Below are positions 34,708-43,444 of a stretch of DNA of 64,000 nt, piece after piece. Location of the stretch: the NCBI RefSeq assembly GCF_001956045.1, contig NZ_MRTH01000007.1:1-64000 (forward strand). Direction: 5' to 3'. Source of the DNA: Paenibacillus sp. FSL H7-0331. Lineage in GTDB: Bacteria; Bacillota; Bacilli; Paenibacillales; NBRC-103111. The first letter of the stretch is position 1, and each line of letters begins with the position of its first letter. Below the pieces are notes generated by a model. That model was not told where the DNA came from. It searched no databases and saw only the letters and a program-made list of their open reading frames with translations. The position numbers were made by a program, and so were the translations under genes.

Positions 34708-35592
34708 CTAGCTCTCTTCTTTTAGGTTGGAGTACGGTTCTACATGTACATGCACATTATCGATACTATGCTGCTGATGCATGCGCTGCTCGATCTCGTC
34801 ACTTATATGGTGACTTTGCTCTACGCTCAGTTCTGCACTTACCTCTACCACTACATCAAGCAGCACACTGCTGCCGTGGACTCTCGCCCGAATATCCTTG
34901 ATACTCTTCACTCCAGGAGTTTCACGCACCGTTTCCTGAAACACCTTCAACCGCTTATCATCAAAGCCGTCAGTCAATGCATGTGTTGCCTCCGAAAATA
35001 TGTCCCATGCCGTCTTGCATATGATCAGTCCTACGGCAAATGCAGCTATCGTATCCAATATCGGATAACCGAATCTAGAGCCGATAATACCAACCGTTGC
35101 GCCTATGCTGACAAAAGCATCCGAACGGTTATCCATAGCCGCAGCCATTAACGAATGATTGTTTATACGTTTGGCGAGCTTTCTATTATACATATATACG
35201 CCCCACATCACGACAGCCGAGAAGAGAGCAACCCATGCCGCGAGCATATCGGGAGCCTGGCGTTCAGCAGACATCAAGCTTTGCACAGATTGAATGATAA
35301 CCTGAATACCAGCAGCAAACATAATAAAGGAAGCCACCAGCGAAGCAATCGTTTCTGCCCTCATATGACCATACGGATGATCGTGGTCAGGGGGTTTACG
35401 AGAAATACGCAGACCGATTAGTACAGCCAGAGACACAATAATATCGGTTGTATTATTAATACCATCAGCGGTCAACGCTTCAGAGCCCGTTATATAGCCC
35501 ATACTGATTTTGAATATGGATAAAAGAATATACGCAGCAATACTGACCCATGCGCCCTTCTCACCCTGCTTCAGATTATCATATGCGTTCAC
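34708..35592 (-). CDS. Cation diffusion facilitator (CDF) family transporter, 294 aa
   Basis: A divalent metal/proton antiporter expected in the cytoplasmic membrane, exporting Zn, Mn or Fe. There are six membrane segments in about residues 15-200. The metal sites are ADGINNTTDI in helix 2 and AAMDNRSDAFVS in helix 5, both D-x3-D-type rather than H-x3-D, which points to Mn or Fe/Co rather than strict Zn. The loop HPYGHMRAETIASL is typical. The cytosolic C-terminal domain (205-290) has GVKSIKDIRARVHGSSVLLDVVVEV and HHISDEIEQRM. I start at a GTG (35590-35592), 9 nt from GGAGGA; the GTG directly after the ribosome site is too close. Confidence 0.9.
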   Translation of the reverse strand: MNAYDNLKQGEKGAWVSIAAYILLSIFKISMGYITGSEALTADGINNTTDIIVSLAVLIGLRISRKPPDHDHPYGHMRAETIASLVASFIMFAAGIQVIIQSVQSLMSAERQAPDMLAAWVALFSAVVMWGVYMYNRKLAKRINNHSLMAAAMDNRSDAFVSIGATVGIIGSRFGYPILDTIAAFAVGLIICKTAWDIFSEATHALTDGFDDKRLKVFQETVRETPGVKSIKDIRARVHGSSVLLDVVVEVSAELSVEQSHHISDEIEQRMHQQHSIDNVHVHVEPYSNLKEES

Positions 35593-35910
35593 TTCTGACA
35601 CTCCTCCAGACCATGATGAAACATGCTCGTTATCTATATGTCCATCATAACAAACGATTCTCGTGTGGGTCTAGAGAAACAGTGTTACCCTGGCAACGAA
35701 AAATAGGGAAGGTACAACTTTGTTTTCCGAGGTAAATCTTTTTCACCCAAGCTCACTTACCAACAACATGGTATCTGATTGATAACAGCTACTTGTCCTT
35801 TTTCCAATTGGGAAAATCCGTTATTAGCCATACCTACTATTATTTCCCTTGAAAAAAGAAGATATTCCAAATAAAATGAACATATGCTGTTTCAATTTTG
35901 CATACGATGG

Positions 35911-35939
35911 TTACAAAACATAAACAAACAGTATATAAC
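35911..35939 (+). promoter_or_regulatory. Promoter of the DUF4870 gene
   Basis: -35 TTACAA (35911-35916), 17 bp, -10 TATAAC (35934-35939). The remaining part of the 371 bp divergent region (35593-35910) is AT-rich and I see no gene there. Confidence 0.5.
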
Positions 35940-35963
35940 ATGTATAAGAAAGAGGTGGAAATA

Positions 35964-36323
35964 TTGTCATCACCGTCTGAAGATCCTAATCGTTCATCTG
36001 AACAGCTTCCTGTTGATCCAGCCGATGCCGCTGAGAACAAAGTTATTGGTATTGTTGCCTACATTATTTTCTTCCTGCCCCTCATCGTTGCCAAGCAATC
36101 ACGATTTGCCATGTACCATGCCAATCAGGGATTACTGCTGCTGCTGGTCTGCATTGCTTGCAACCTTGTATTAGGAGCTATTCCGTTCCTAAACTTGATT
36201 CTGGTACCCATTGCCAATCTGGGTGCACTCGTACTGACGATCTTGGGTATCATTAATGCGGCTAATGGACAAATAAAGCCATTACCTCTGATCGGTAAAT
36301 ATACCCTGATCAAAACCCCATAG
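35964..36323 (+). CDS. DUF4870-type small membrane protein, 119 aa
   Basis: A short acidic N-terminus (SPSEDPNRSSEQLPVDPADAAENK) is followed by three hydrophobic segments: VIGIVAYIIFFLPLIVA, QGLLLLLVCIACNLVLGAIPF and LILVPIANLGALVLTILGI. The pattern FAMYHANQGLLL and a C-terminal GIINAANGQIKPLPLIGKY is that of the DUF4870/Tic20-like family, function unknown. I choose the TTG at 35964, which has AGAGGTGG upstream; ATG codons further up (35940, 35907, 35898) lack a good site. Confidence 0.8.
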   Translation: MSSPSEDPNRSSEQLPVDPADAAENKVIGIVAYIIFFLPLIVAKQSRFAMYHANQGLLLLLVCIACNLVLGAIPFLNLILVPIANLGALVLTILGIINAANGQIKPLPLIGKYTLIKTP

Positions 36324-36352
36324 CACTCATCATCGTTCATAAATATGCAACG

Positions 36353-36390
36353 AACAATCCGGCTTCGCGGTGAAGCCGGATTGTTTTTAT
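36353..36390 (+). terminator. Terminator after the DUF4870 gene
   Basis: A perfect 14-bp stem AACAATCCGGCTTC/GAAGCCGGATTGTT with a 5-nt loop, followed by TTTAT. Its tail touches the -35 of the next promoter. Confidence 0.95.
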
Positions 36391-36419
36391 TGACAAGATT
36401 GTTTATACTATGGCATATT
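36390..36419 (+). promoter_or_regulatory. Promoter of the aldolase gene
   Basis: -35 TTGACA (36390-36395), 18 bp, -10 CATATT (36414-36419). The -35 begins at the end of the preceding terminator tail. Confidence 0.5.
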
Positions 36420-36477
36420 AAATATAGGGAATTTACTTTACCGCTTAAAAGCCAAAAAGCGTTAAAGAAAAATGAAG

Positions 36478-36494
36478 CAGACCGCTGCGGTCTG
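36478..36494 (+). promoter_or_regulatory. Perfect palindrome in the aldolase leader
   Basis: CAGACCGCTGCGGTCTG is palindromic with 8-bp arms around one central base. It lies 36 nt before the ATG, within the transcribed leader. It may be an operator or an RNA hairpin. Confidence 0.35.
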
Positions 36495-36530
36495 ACTAAC
36501 GGCGCACTGACAGAAAAGGAGCAAATTCGG

Positions 36531-37499
36531 ATGACAAAAGATCTTAACCACAAAATTTTGGACTGTACGATTCGTGACGGGGGACTCGTCAATAACTGGG
36601 ATTTTAGCGTGAAAATGGTTCAGGACATGTATGCTGGCTTGAGCGAAGCTGGTGTGGAATATATGGAAGTTGGTTATAAAAATTCGGCTAAGCTGTTAAA
36701 GGGTGCCGATGCTGGTCCTTGGCGCTTTTTGAATGAGGATTTCCTTAAGGAAGTTATTAAAACAAAAACCGATACAAAACTGTCTGCATTAGTCGATATT
36801 GGCCGTGTTGATGAGAATGATATTTTACCTCGTGAGCAAAGCCATCTGGACATGATCCGTGTAGCTACTTATATCAAAGATGTGGACAAGGCGCTGGAAC
36901 TGGTCAACAAGTTCAATAGCTACGGCTACGAGACGAGCATTAACATTATGGCTCTCTCTCACGTTATGGAAAATGAATTGACAGAAGCTTTTGAAGATAT
37001 CGCAAAAAGCCCTGTCGATGTCGTTTATGTAGTCGATTCCTATGGCAGCATGGACAATCGTGATGTCGATTATATGGTATCCAAATTCCAGAATTTACTT
37101 CCTAATAAAAAGCTCGGTCTTCATATGCACAACAATATGCAGCTTGCATTCGCCAACACATTGGTTGGTGCTTCCAAAGGCGTTGAATTTCTGGATGCTT
37201 CCGTATTCGGTATGGGCCGCGCCGCTGGTAACTGCCCAACTGAGTTGTTGGTAAGTTATTTGAAAAATCCAAGATACGAAATTCGTCCCGTATTGGATTT
37301 AATCGAAAGACATTTGATCCCTATGCGCGAAAAAGTGGAGTGGGGCTACATTATTCCTTACATGGTCGCTGGTGTATTGAACGAGCATCCACGTGCAGGA
37401 ATGGCTCTACGTTCAAGTTCTGATAAAGACAAATATGTTGAATTCTACGATAGGCTGACTTCTCCGGAAGCTATGCCTACCAATCATCATTCCGACTGA
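36531..37499 (+). CDS. HMGL-like TIM-barrel aldolase/carboxyltransferase-family protein, 322 aa
   Basis: A member of the pyruvate carboxyltransferase/HMG-CoA lyase superfamily. It begins ILDCTIRDGGLVNNWDFS with the catalytic R-D pair, has YVVDSYGSM, the metal site LHMHNNMQLAFANT (H-x-H) and the loop DASVFGMGRAAGNCPTEL. It most resembles stand-alone aldolase-catalytic-domain proteins related to 4-hydroxy-2-oxovalerate aldolase, without the LeuA or citramalate regulatory domain. The reaction is not known. AAGGAG stands 9 nt before the ATG; a longer open frame upstream is just the terminator-promoter region. Confidence 0.85.
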   Translation: MTKDLNHKILDCTIRDGGLVNNWDFSVKMVQDMYAGLSEAGVEYMEVGYKNSAKLLKGADAGPWRFLNEDFLKEVIKTKTDTKLSALVDIGRVDENDILPREQSHLDMIRVATYIKDVDKALELVNKFNSYGYETSINIMALSHVMENELTEAFEDIAKSPVDVVYVVDSYGSMDNRDVDYMVSKFQNLLPNKKLGLHMHNNMQLAFANTLVGASKGVEFLDASVFGMGRAAGNCPTELLVSYLKNPRYEIRPVLDLIERHLIPMREKVEWGYIIPYMVAGVLNEHPRAGMALRSSSDKDKYVEFYDRLTSPEAMPTNHHSD

Positions 37500-37524
37500 G
37501 TTGTTCGTGAGCCCAGATACACAT

Positions 37525-37556
37525 AAAGAGCAGATGCTTCGGCAGCCTGCTCTTTT
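37525..37556 (+). terminator. Terminator after the aldolase gene
   Basis: AAAGAGCA pairs with TGCTCTTT, with an inner TGC/GCA pair, followed by TTTTGG. Confidence 0.7.
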
Positions 37557-37587
37557 GGCGTGTTCATTACCCTTTTATTGGGACAGG

Positions 37588-39681
37588 TCAGTTATTTTCC
37601 AGTAAGAGTTGCTCAAAGGCATCACAAGTATCTGCGTACAGCTGTTCAACCTCTGTAATCAGTCCTATGCATGCTTCTGTTACACAATTGGATCGTCCGA
37701 TTGTCTCCAGCTTCTCAAAAGCTCTGGATAAGGTATTCATGCCAAGGCTTAAACTCGCTGATTTCAAATCGTGAGCGACAATTCTGAGATTAATAGCATC
37801 CTTGTCATCAACAGATTGCTTCAGCAGCTTCATTTTGTCCGGTGTATCCTGACCATACAAATGAAACAAGGCCGCCAGCATTGAATTGTCTCCGTCATCG
37901 TTCAAATCCATAATTTCCTGAATAACACACAGATTCAGCAAGGTATCCCCAGCTTCCGTCTGTTCAGTCGAATCGGTCTCCAACGCCGGCAATTCCGGCA
38001 GCCACTTTAGCAGAACTTCCTTCAAGGTGGCCAGATTAACCGGCTTGGTAATATAATCATCCATCCCAGCCCCAAGGCACTTTTCGCGGTCGCCCTGCAT
38101 GGCGTTGGCTGTCATCGCGATTATCGGCAATCTTGTACTCCTGGCATGAGAAGTCTCCTTCTCCCACTCCCGGATCTTCATGCTGGCATCAAACCCGTTC
38201 ATCACAGGCATCTGATTATCCATCAAAATCAGGGAAAAGTCGCGCCGCTGGACCTCCTCGCAAACCTCGGCTCCGTTGGAAACGGTAATAACGTGGGTGA
38301 GTCCCAACTTTTTAAGCTGCAGGAGGGCAACCTGTTGATTGATTTGATTATCCTCCGCCAGCATAATCGGCAAGCTCAAATCTTTATTCAGTAAAATAGA
38401 CAGGTCCTGACTCGGCGTCACAACTTCTGGTGCTGGAGCACCCTGTAATTTGGCGCAAGCTTCGATATCCAGCTCGATTTCAAACCAGAAGGTTGAACCG
38501 ACACCGTCTGTGCTCTCGACTCCAATACGACCCTTCATGATCTCAAGCAATTTTTTGGATATGGACAGGCCTAATCCGGTTGAACTGAATTTATGAGTTC
38601 GAGACTGATCAGCTTGAAAAAAAGGCTGGAACAGCTTGCTGCGATTTTCTTCGGATATTCCGATTCCGGTATCTTTAACTTCAAAAATCAACCTTTGCTT
38701 TTTGTCAAACGCTGACAGTAATCGTACCCTCACATCAATCTGACCCTGATCCGTAAATTTCAGAGCGTTCCCAATCAAATTCAATAAAATTTGACGAATT
38801 CGATCCGGGTCACCTTTTAAAGTAGGAGCTATCCTCGGGTCTATATGTATGTGGAGCTTGTTGCCTCTCTTCTGTGAACGTGGAATCATTAATTGCAGAA
38901 TCAGATCCAGCAGCTCACGAAGATCAAACTCCACCTCCTGAATACGCATTTGACCCGCCTCGATTTTGGATAGATCCAGAATATCATTAATAATCGTCAG
39001 CAGCATGTTAGAAGAATCCAAAATGATTGAAATCGATTTTTTATGGGCAATCGATAAATTAGAATAGGAAAGCAGCTCGGCCATCGCAATAATGCCGTTC
39101 ATTGGCGTCCGAATTTCATGGCTCATCGTCGCCAGAAAGGTACTCTTGGTTTGATTCGCCTGCTCTGCATTTTCCTTGGCCAGCTTAAGCTCAATGTTGC
39201 TTTTGGCCAGTTGCCTCTGAACTAGCACCAGTTCGTTGTTTAAGGCTGAAAACTCCTCATAGGCTCGTTGCTCCTGCTCCATCTTCAAGAGCATTTCCTG
39301 AGACAGCTTCTTGATCGTTTCCCGAAGGGCCACCAGTTGTTGATTGTTGATTTTCATCAGCTCATCGTAGAAATATGAATAAATAGAATTATACTTCGAG
39401 CCCACGACCAATATGCTTTCCTCAAACAAGCCGCCATTAAAATAAAACAGTTCTGTGCGATCTCCGATTTTCAGATTAATTTCCCAATTAAATAAAGCTT
39501 TGTTGATCTTGACCTCTTTAAGAAATTCGCGAAATTTACCAGTATTCATTTCATCAAATATTGAATATACGCCACTACCGGCGTCCAAGGTTGAAGATAT
39601 ATCCAGATCATCGCGAATAATCGATACGATCCGTCCATCCGAGTCGCACAATAGTGAGATAACAACCTGGTTCTCTCCCAT
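37588..39681 (-). CDS. Cytosolic hybrid sensor histidine kinase with receiver and Hpt domains, 697 aa
   Basis: A phosphorelay protein. Residues 1-110 form a PAS-like sensor domain without a clear motif. A coiled coil (about 112-180) leads to the HisKA site [15 protein letters not shown] (His about 188). The ATPase domain has [16 protein letters not shown] and GLGLSIS. A receiver domain (about 438-565) has [22 protein letters not shown] and the Lys in DYITKPV. A C-terminal Hpt domain has the phospho-His in [15 protein letters not shown]. No membrane segment is seen, so the signal is internal or comes through a partner. It is just downstream of a decayed cobalamin-binding gene. AGGGGGG precedes the ATG. 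Confidence 0.93.
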   Translation of the reverse strand: MGENQVVISLLCDSDGRIVSIIRDDLDISSTLDAGSGVYSIFDEMNTGKFREFLKEVKINKALFNWEINLKIGDRTELFYFNGGLFEESILVVGSKYNSIYSYFYDELMKINNQQLVALRETIKKLSQEMLLKMEQEQRAYEEFSALNNELVLVQRQLAKSNIELKLAKENAEQANQTKSTFLATMSHEIRTPMNGIIAMAELLSYSNLSIAHKKSISIILDSSNMLLTIINDILDLSKIEAGQMRIQEVEFDLRELLDLILQLMIPRSQKRGNKLHIHIDPRIAPTLKGDPDRIRQILLNLIGNALKFTDQGQIDVRVRLLSAFDKKQRLIFEVKDTGIGISEENRSKLFQPFFQADQSRTHKFSSTGLGLSISKKLLEIMKGRIGVESTDGVGSTFWFEIELDIEACAKLQGAPAPEVVTPSQDLSILLNKDLSLPIMLAEDNQINQQVALLQLKKLGLTHVITVSNGAEVCEEVQRRDFSLILMDNQMPVMNGFDASMKIREWEKETSHARSTRLPIIAMTANAMQGDREKCLGAGMDDYITKPVNLATLKEVLLKWLPELPALETDSTEQTEAGDTLLNLCVIQEIMDLNDDGDNSMLAALFHLYGQDTPDKMKLLKQSVDDKDAINLRIVAHDLKSASLSLGMNTLSRAFEKLETIGRSNCVTEACIGLITEVEQLYADTCDAFEQLLLENN

Positions 39682-39734
39682 CTAAAGCCCCCCTAAGTGG
39701 TGAAAAGTTGAATACAATTCCCCCTAATCTGCTA

Positions 39735-40338
39735 TCATTTTATTTTCATCAACTCACGTGCCTGAGATATCGCATCCTTAGCATTGTAGGCATGTCCATC
39801 TGCACCTACGTTTTTCCATAGCTCGGGATCAATATTAAACGGAATTAGCTCTTTGACCAGATAAACATGAAAGCTCATCGTTGCAGAGATCGCCATAATA
39901 TCGGCTTGCCTGTCTACAATCGAGTCGATGACAGAACGCTTCGGAACATTGGCACCCAAATAATACGTATCCCACCCATCCATTTCAAAAAAATCACATA
40001 CCATTCGCAGTCCGATTTCATGCAGTTCTTCTCCTACACAAGCTGCGACCATTTGTCTGCCATTGCGTGCTATCGAGAATATGTAAGGATACAACTGGGA
40101 CATGATCATTTGGGTCGCCGCGGTACAATAATGCTCCTGTGCTACATTAATCTAGTTAGTCTGCCACAGTCGCCCAATCTCGTATTGTGATTTTTGAAAT
40201 ATGTGTAGATAGATGTCCTCTATCGAAATCTTTTGCTTGTTCATAATCATTGCACTTGCCGTATGACGATCTCCTCGAAGCAGCAGCACTCTGCTCCAAA
40301 AGAGCAAGTCCAGCAGCATGATAAATCGACTCGATAAA
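39735..40338 (-). pseudogene. Decayed cobalamin (B12)-binding protein gene
   Basis: An intact frame at 39735-40109 encodes the C-terminal corrinoid-binding fold with MVAACVGEELHEIGLRMVCDFFEMDGWDTYYLGANVP; ELHEIG is the E/DxHxxG cobalamin motif. Reading the same frame upstream gives a matching helical B12-binding-2 domain, SIEDIYLHIFQKSQYEIGRLWQTN, then a TAG at 40152-40154, then INVAQEHYCTAATQ, leading without a break into the intact part. Further up, FIESIYHAAGLALLEQS lies in another frame and resembles the family N-terminus. The segment KELIPFNIDPELW also seems to lack the VGGY strand expected before PFN. Several lesions suggest a pseudogene. It precedes the hybrid kinase by 53 bp. Confidence 0.75.
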
Positions 40339-40445
40339 GAATCACCTCGCTTAAAATCACCATTTAATATTATTTATTAAACACAATTTATAAACTGAAA
40401 ACATTCTTTTATCGCTCAATCAGACGGAATTATCTGTAACCAACA

Positions 40446-40477
40446 GAAAAAAGCAGCCGGAGGTTCCCGACTGCTTA
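40446..40477 (-). terminator. Terminator after the malic enzyme gene
   Basis: GCAGTCGG pairs with CCGGCTGC on the minus strand, followed by TTTTTTCTG. It is about 78 bp past the stop. Confidence 0.75.
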
Positions 40478-40554
40478 AGCTTTGTTCTACATTAGAGTTA
40501 CTTCAACCGAATTACCGTTAGTAGGGTAACACTTGTATCAAGTATCATTCGCTT

Positions 40555-41958
40555 TTAACGAAAATCTGGTGGAATCCGGCGAGCAACACCCGTACGAATC
40601 GCTGCCTCGATAACAGCATGGCGAACATTGGTTACTACATGATCGTTAAATATACTTGGGATAATATAAAGCTCATTCAGCTCATCATCGCTCACGACCG
40701 AAGCAATGGCACGAGCGGCAGCCAGCTTCATATCCTCATGGATACGGCGTGCTCTGCAATCCAATGCCCCTCTGAAAAGCCCCGGGAAGCACAGCACATT
40801 GTTGATCTGATTCGGATAATCACTACGTCCTGTTGCCAGCACACGAACATGCGCTTGAGCAATTTCCGGATCGATTTCCGGATGAGGATTGGCAAGAGCA
40901 AACACGATCGCATCATTAGCCATCGACTGAACATGCTCAACCTTCAGCAGTCCCGCACGCGACACCCCAATGAAAACATCAGCCCCGTGAATAACCTTGT
41001 CCAAGCCTCCAGCAACATCTTCAACCTGAGGTTGTTCAGCAAGCCATTGCCACATCGGTTGATCATAGGTTTGACCGCGGACAATCGCACCATCACGGTC
41101 AACCGGCACAAGGCGCTTAACCCCTGCCGCGAGCAGCATTTTGCAAACCGATACACCAGCAGCCCCGATTCCATTGACTACAACACGTATGGATTCAATT
41201 GGCTTGTCCACAACCTTCAGCGCGTTAATCAGCCCAGCCATCATGACTACAGCTGTTCCATGCTGATCATCATGAAATACCGGTATATCGAGTTCCTCCT
41301 CCAATCGGGATTCAATCTCGAAGCAGCGCGGCGAACTGATATCCTCCAGATTAATACCGCCAAAGATAGGACTGATCACTTTCACAGTACGAATAATTTC
41401 CTCTGTATCCTTCGTGTCCAGGCAGATCGGGAACGCATCCACACCAGCCAGCTGCTTGAACAGCATCGCTTTCCCTTCCATTACCGGAGCAGCAGCCTGC
41501 GGTCCAATATCACCCAGCCCCAGAACAGCCGTGCCGTCCGTAATAACAGCTACCGTATTCCTTTTGATAGTTAAGGAATAAGCCTTTAGTGGATTTTCTT
41601 GAATAGCGGTGCAGACACGGGCTACCCCTGGTGTATATACACGGGACAAGTCATCTCGATTTTTGATCGGCATATTCGGTTGAACAGAAATTTTACCGCC
41701 CAGATGAGCAAGAAAGGTACGATCCGACACGTTGATGAGTGTGATCCCTTTCAGGTCCTTAATAGCTTGAACGACTTCAGCCTCAATCGAATCCTGCACA
41801 TCTATCGTAATATCTCTAACCGAGGATTCCTTGCCGACACGGATAACGTCAATCGAAGTTACATCTCCGCCCGCACGGCTAATAACTGCAGCCACATCAC
41901 CAAAAGTTACCAAATCATGTGCTAACTCTACCCGTAAAATGATACTTGTATTTGCCAT
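40555..41958 (-). CDS. NAD(P)-dependent malic enzyme with N-terminal ACT domain, 467 aa
   Basis: Oxidatively decarboxylates malate to pyruvate. Residues 1-80 form an ACT-like domain (ILRVELAHDLVTFGDVAAVISRAGGDVTSIDVI). The malic enzyme core follows: RVYTPGVARVC, VAVITDGTAVLGLGDIGPQAAAPVMEGKAMLFK, INLEDISSPRCFEIE, PVFHDDQHGTA, the dinucleotide fold VVVNGIGAAGVSV, and FALANPHPEI. It is similar to the Bacillus YtsJ/MalS small type. The ribosome site is GGAGGA and the start is ATG. A promoter lies at 42013-42041. Cofactor preference cannot be read reliably. Confidence 0.95.
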   Translation of the reverse strand: MANTSIILRVELAHDLVTFGDVAAVISRAGGDVTSIDVIRVGKESSVRDITIDVQDSIEAEVVQAIKDLKGITLINVSDRTFLAHLGGKISVQPNMPIKNRDDLSRVYTPGVARVCTAIQENPLKAYSLTIKRNTVAVITDGTAVLGLGDIGPQAAAPVMEGKAMLFKQLAGVDAFPICLDTKDTEEIIRTVKVISPIFGGINLEDISSPRCFEIESRLEEELDIPVFHDDQHGTAVVMMAGLINALKVVDKPIESIRVVVNGIGAAGVSVCKMLLAAGVKRLVPVDRDGAIVRGQTYDQPMWQWLAEQPQVEDVAGGLDKVIHGADVFIGVSRAGLLKVEHVQSMANDAIVFALANPHPEIDPEIAQAHVRVLATGRSDYPNQINNVLCFPGLFRGALDCRARRIHEDMKLAAARAIASVVSDDELNELYIIPSIFNDHVVTNVRHAVIEAAIRTGVARRIPPDFR

Positions 41959-42012
41959 AAAATCCTCCTTCTGTTCATCATAATGAACCTTGTTCTCAAT
42001 ACTGTTTTCACT

Positions 42013-42041
42013 ATCATATCATGTTGACTTTTCAGTTACAA
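42013..42041 (-). promoter_or_regulatory. Promoter of the malic enzyme gene
   Basis: Minus strand: -35 TTGTAA (42041-42036), 17 bp, -10 TATGAT (42018-42013). Confidence 0.65.
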
Positions 42042-42096
42042 TCCTAATTCTTACTTCTGTCCACAATACCATGAAAACCATGTCAACATTTACCAC

Positions 42097-42127
42097 TAAA
42101 CTTAGCTGGTTCAAGCGACGATATAAT
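42097..42127 (+). promoter_or_regulatory. Sigma-D-like promoter of the NlpC/P60 hydrolase
   Basis: TAAA (42097-42100), 16 bp, GACGATAT (42117-42124): one mismatch to TAAA-N15/16-GCCGATAT. It is followed by AATGGG, as at the SLH gene promoter (13457-13487). An overlapping TATAAT is at 42122-42127 but lacks a sigma-A -35. Transcription would start near 42132, giving a leader of about 240 nt. Confidence 0.5.
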
Positions 42128-42133
42128 GGGTAC

Positions 42134-42350
42134 CCCGCCAAATCTTGGACAAGCCTCGAACCCTATGAAGCGGTGGAGTCCAATATAAAGGACTTTCGAT
42201 TGGATTCTAACCCCATTGTGGCTGTCAAACGGGTTAGATGTCAAATCAACAATTTCGATAACCAACCACAGCTTTTTTTATCGATTCCCAGGCAAACCTC
42301 GTTCTCCTGCTTAAAAGCAATGAGAATGTTTATATACATAAGGTTTGAAA
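42134..42350 (+). other. Structured leader of the NlpC/P60 gene, type unknown
   Basis: The leader has several perfect pairings: TTGGAC (42145-42150) with GTCCAA (42178-42183), TCTAACCC (42206-42213) with GGGTTAGA (42231-42238), and a compound hairpin CAAACCT (42293-42299) with AGGTTTG (42341-42347) enclosing GTTCTC/GAGAAT and TGCTT/AAGCA. A run of seven T at 42273-42279 lies between the two halves. It does not match any riboswitch consensus I know, including the c-di-AMP (ydaO) type. Confidence 0.4.
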
Positions 42351-42373
42351 ACATCAACTGGAGGTATTACATT

Positions 42374-43360
42374 TTGAAAAAACATCTTGCGACATTGCTG
42401 TTAGCCACCACTCTCACCACAGGCGTCGGTCTACTCGTCCCCAACCAAGCCGATGCTTCATCAGCCGTCATTGTCAGCAGCGTTAACTTCAGAACTGGAG
42501 CGTCCGTCGATTCGAGCAGCAAAGGATTTTTGAAAGCCGGAGAGACTGTTGAAATTTTATCAAAAATCAATGACTACTGGTACAAAATCCGTGATTCCAA
42601 AGGAGAAACCGGTTATGTATCAACTAGCAGCCAATACATAAAAGAGACCTCTTCTGGCGGCAGTGGCACCACCGATCCTTCCTCGGCCGTCATTGTTAGC
42701 AGCGTTAACTTCAGAACAGGTGCATCCACCGATTCGAGCAGCATCAGATTTTTGAAAGCCGGAGAAACCGTTAAAATTTTGTCGAAGGTTAATGACTATT
42801 GGTACAAAGTCAGTGATTCCAATGGAGTCACAGGTTATGTATCAACCAACAGCCAATACATAAAACCGTCCACATCCGGTGGTAGTAGCGGCGGAAGTGG
42901 AGGTAATAACGGCGGCAATACCAGTAACACCATTAATAGTGTTATCAAAGCGGGCAAATCCTATTTAGGTACCCCCTATGAGTATGGTTCCGACCGTTCC
43001 AACACCAATACCTTCGATTGCTCTGATTTCGTACGCCAGGCTTTTAAAGATGGTGCCAATATTACACTACCAAGCGACTCCAGACAGCAGGGTGACTACG
43101 TCCGCAAAATCGGTAAAACCACTACCAATTGGAGCAACCTCAAGGTAGGCGACCTGATGTTCTTCATGGATTACAAAGGAACAAGCAAATCCGCATATCC
43201 CAGCAATACAGCTAATCAGCGTATTACACATGTAGGCATCTATCTGGGAGACGGTAAAATCTTGCACACCTATTCCAAGGAATCCGGTGGAGTCCGCATT
43301 GATACTATTGATAATAGACACTGGGAATACCGGTTTATATTTGGAGGAAGCGCGCTTTAA
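42374..43360 (+). CDS. Secreted cell-wall hydrolase: two SH3b repeats plus NlpC/P60, 328 aa
   Basis: A D,L-endopeptidase-type autolysin. A signal peptide (about 1-30, ending NQADASS) is followed by two nearly identical SH3b modules (SSAVIVSSVNFRTGAS..ETVEILSKINDYWYKI..GYVSTSSQYIK and again). A Ser/Gly/Asn linker leads to the NlpC/P60 domain (about 200-328) with TFDCSDFVRQAF (catalytic Cys), NQRITHVGIYLGDGKILH (catalytic His) and a polar residue further on. Translation starts at a TTG at 42374-42376, with GGAGG 9 nt upstream. It has a sigma-D-like promoter and a long structured leader. Sigma-D control of autolysins is well known in Bacillus subtilis. Confidence 0.93.
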   Translation: MKKHLATLLLATTLTTGVGLLVPNQADASSAVIVSSVNFRTGASVDSSSKGFLKAGETVEILSKINDYWYKIRDSKGETGYVSTSSQYIKETSSGGSGTTDPSSAVIVSSVNFRTGASTDSSSIRFLKAGETVKILSKVNDYWYKVSDSNGVTGYVSTNSQYIKPSTSGGSSGGSGGNNGGNTSNTINSVIKAGKSYLGTPYEYGSDRSNTNTFDCSDFVRQAFKDGANITLPSDSRQQGDYVRKIGKTTTNWSNLKVGDLMFFMDYKGTSKSAYPSNTANQRITHVGIYLGDGKILHTYSKESGGVRIDTIDNRHWEYRFIFGGSAL

Positions 43361-43391
43361 TCTGAATCCCGGACTCATAATCAATACGTAA

Positions 43392-43444
43392 TAAAAAGAA
43401 GCAGATGCATCCATCTCATGGACAAGCATCTGCTTCTTTATTAT
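43392..43444. terminator. Bidirectional terminator between NlpC/P60 and ctaM genes
   Basis: AAAGAAGCAGATGC (43395-43408) pairs perfectly with GCATCTGCTTCTTT (43426-43439). The plus tail is ATTATAT and the minus tail TTATTACG. Confidence 0.85.

Noticed and set aside
15834..34950. Further GTTTCA/TGAAAC pairs, e.g. GTTTCCTGAAAC near 34930
   Set aside because: Wrong spacing and inside a coding region; not counted as operators.
40152..40154. TAG as a recoded sense codon (pyrrolysine or read-through)
   Set aside because: Pyrrolysine occurs in methylamine methyltransferases, not at this place in corrinoid proteins, and other lesions in the same gene favour decay.
40618..41574. 318-aa open frame antisense to malic enzyme
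   Set aside because: It mirrors a clear, well-conserved gene on the other strand and has no recognisable domain.
42134..42373. c-di-AMP (ydaO/yuaA) riboswitch upstream of the NlpC/P60 gene
   Set aside because: I looked for the conserved core segments and did not find them; only generic stems are present.
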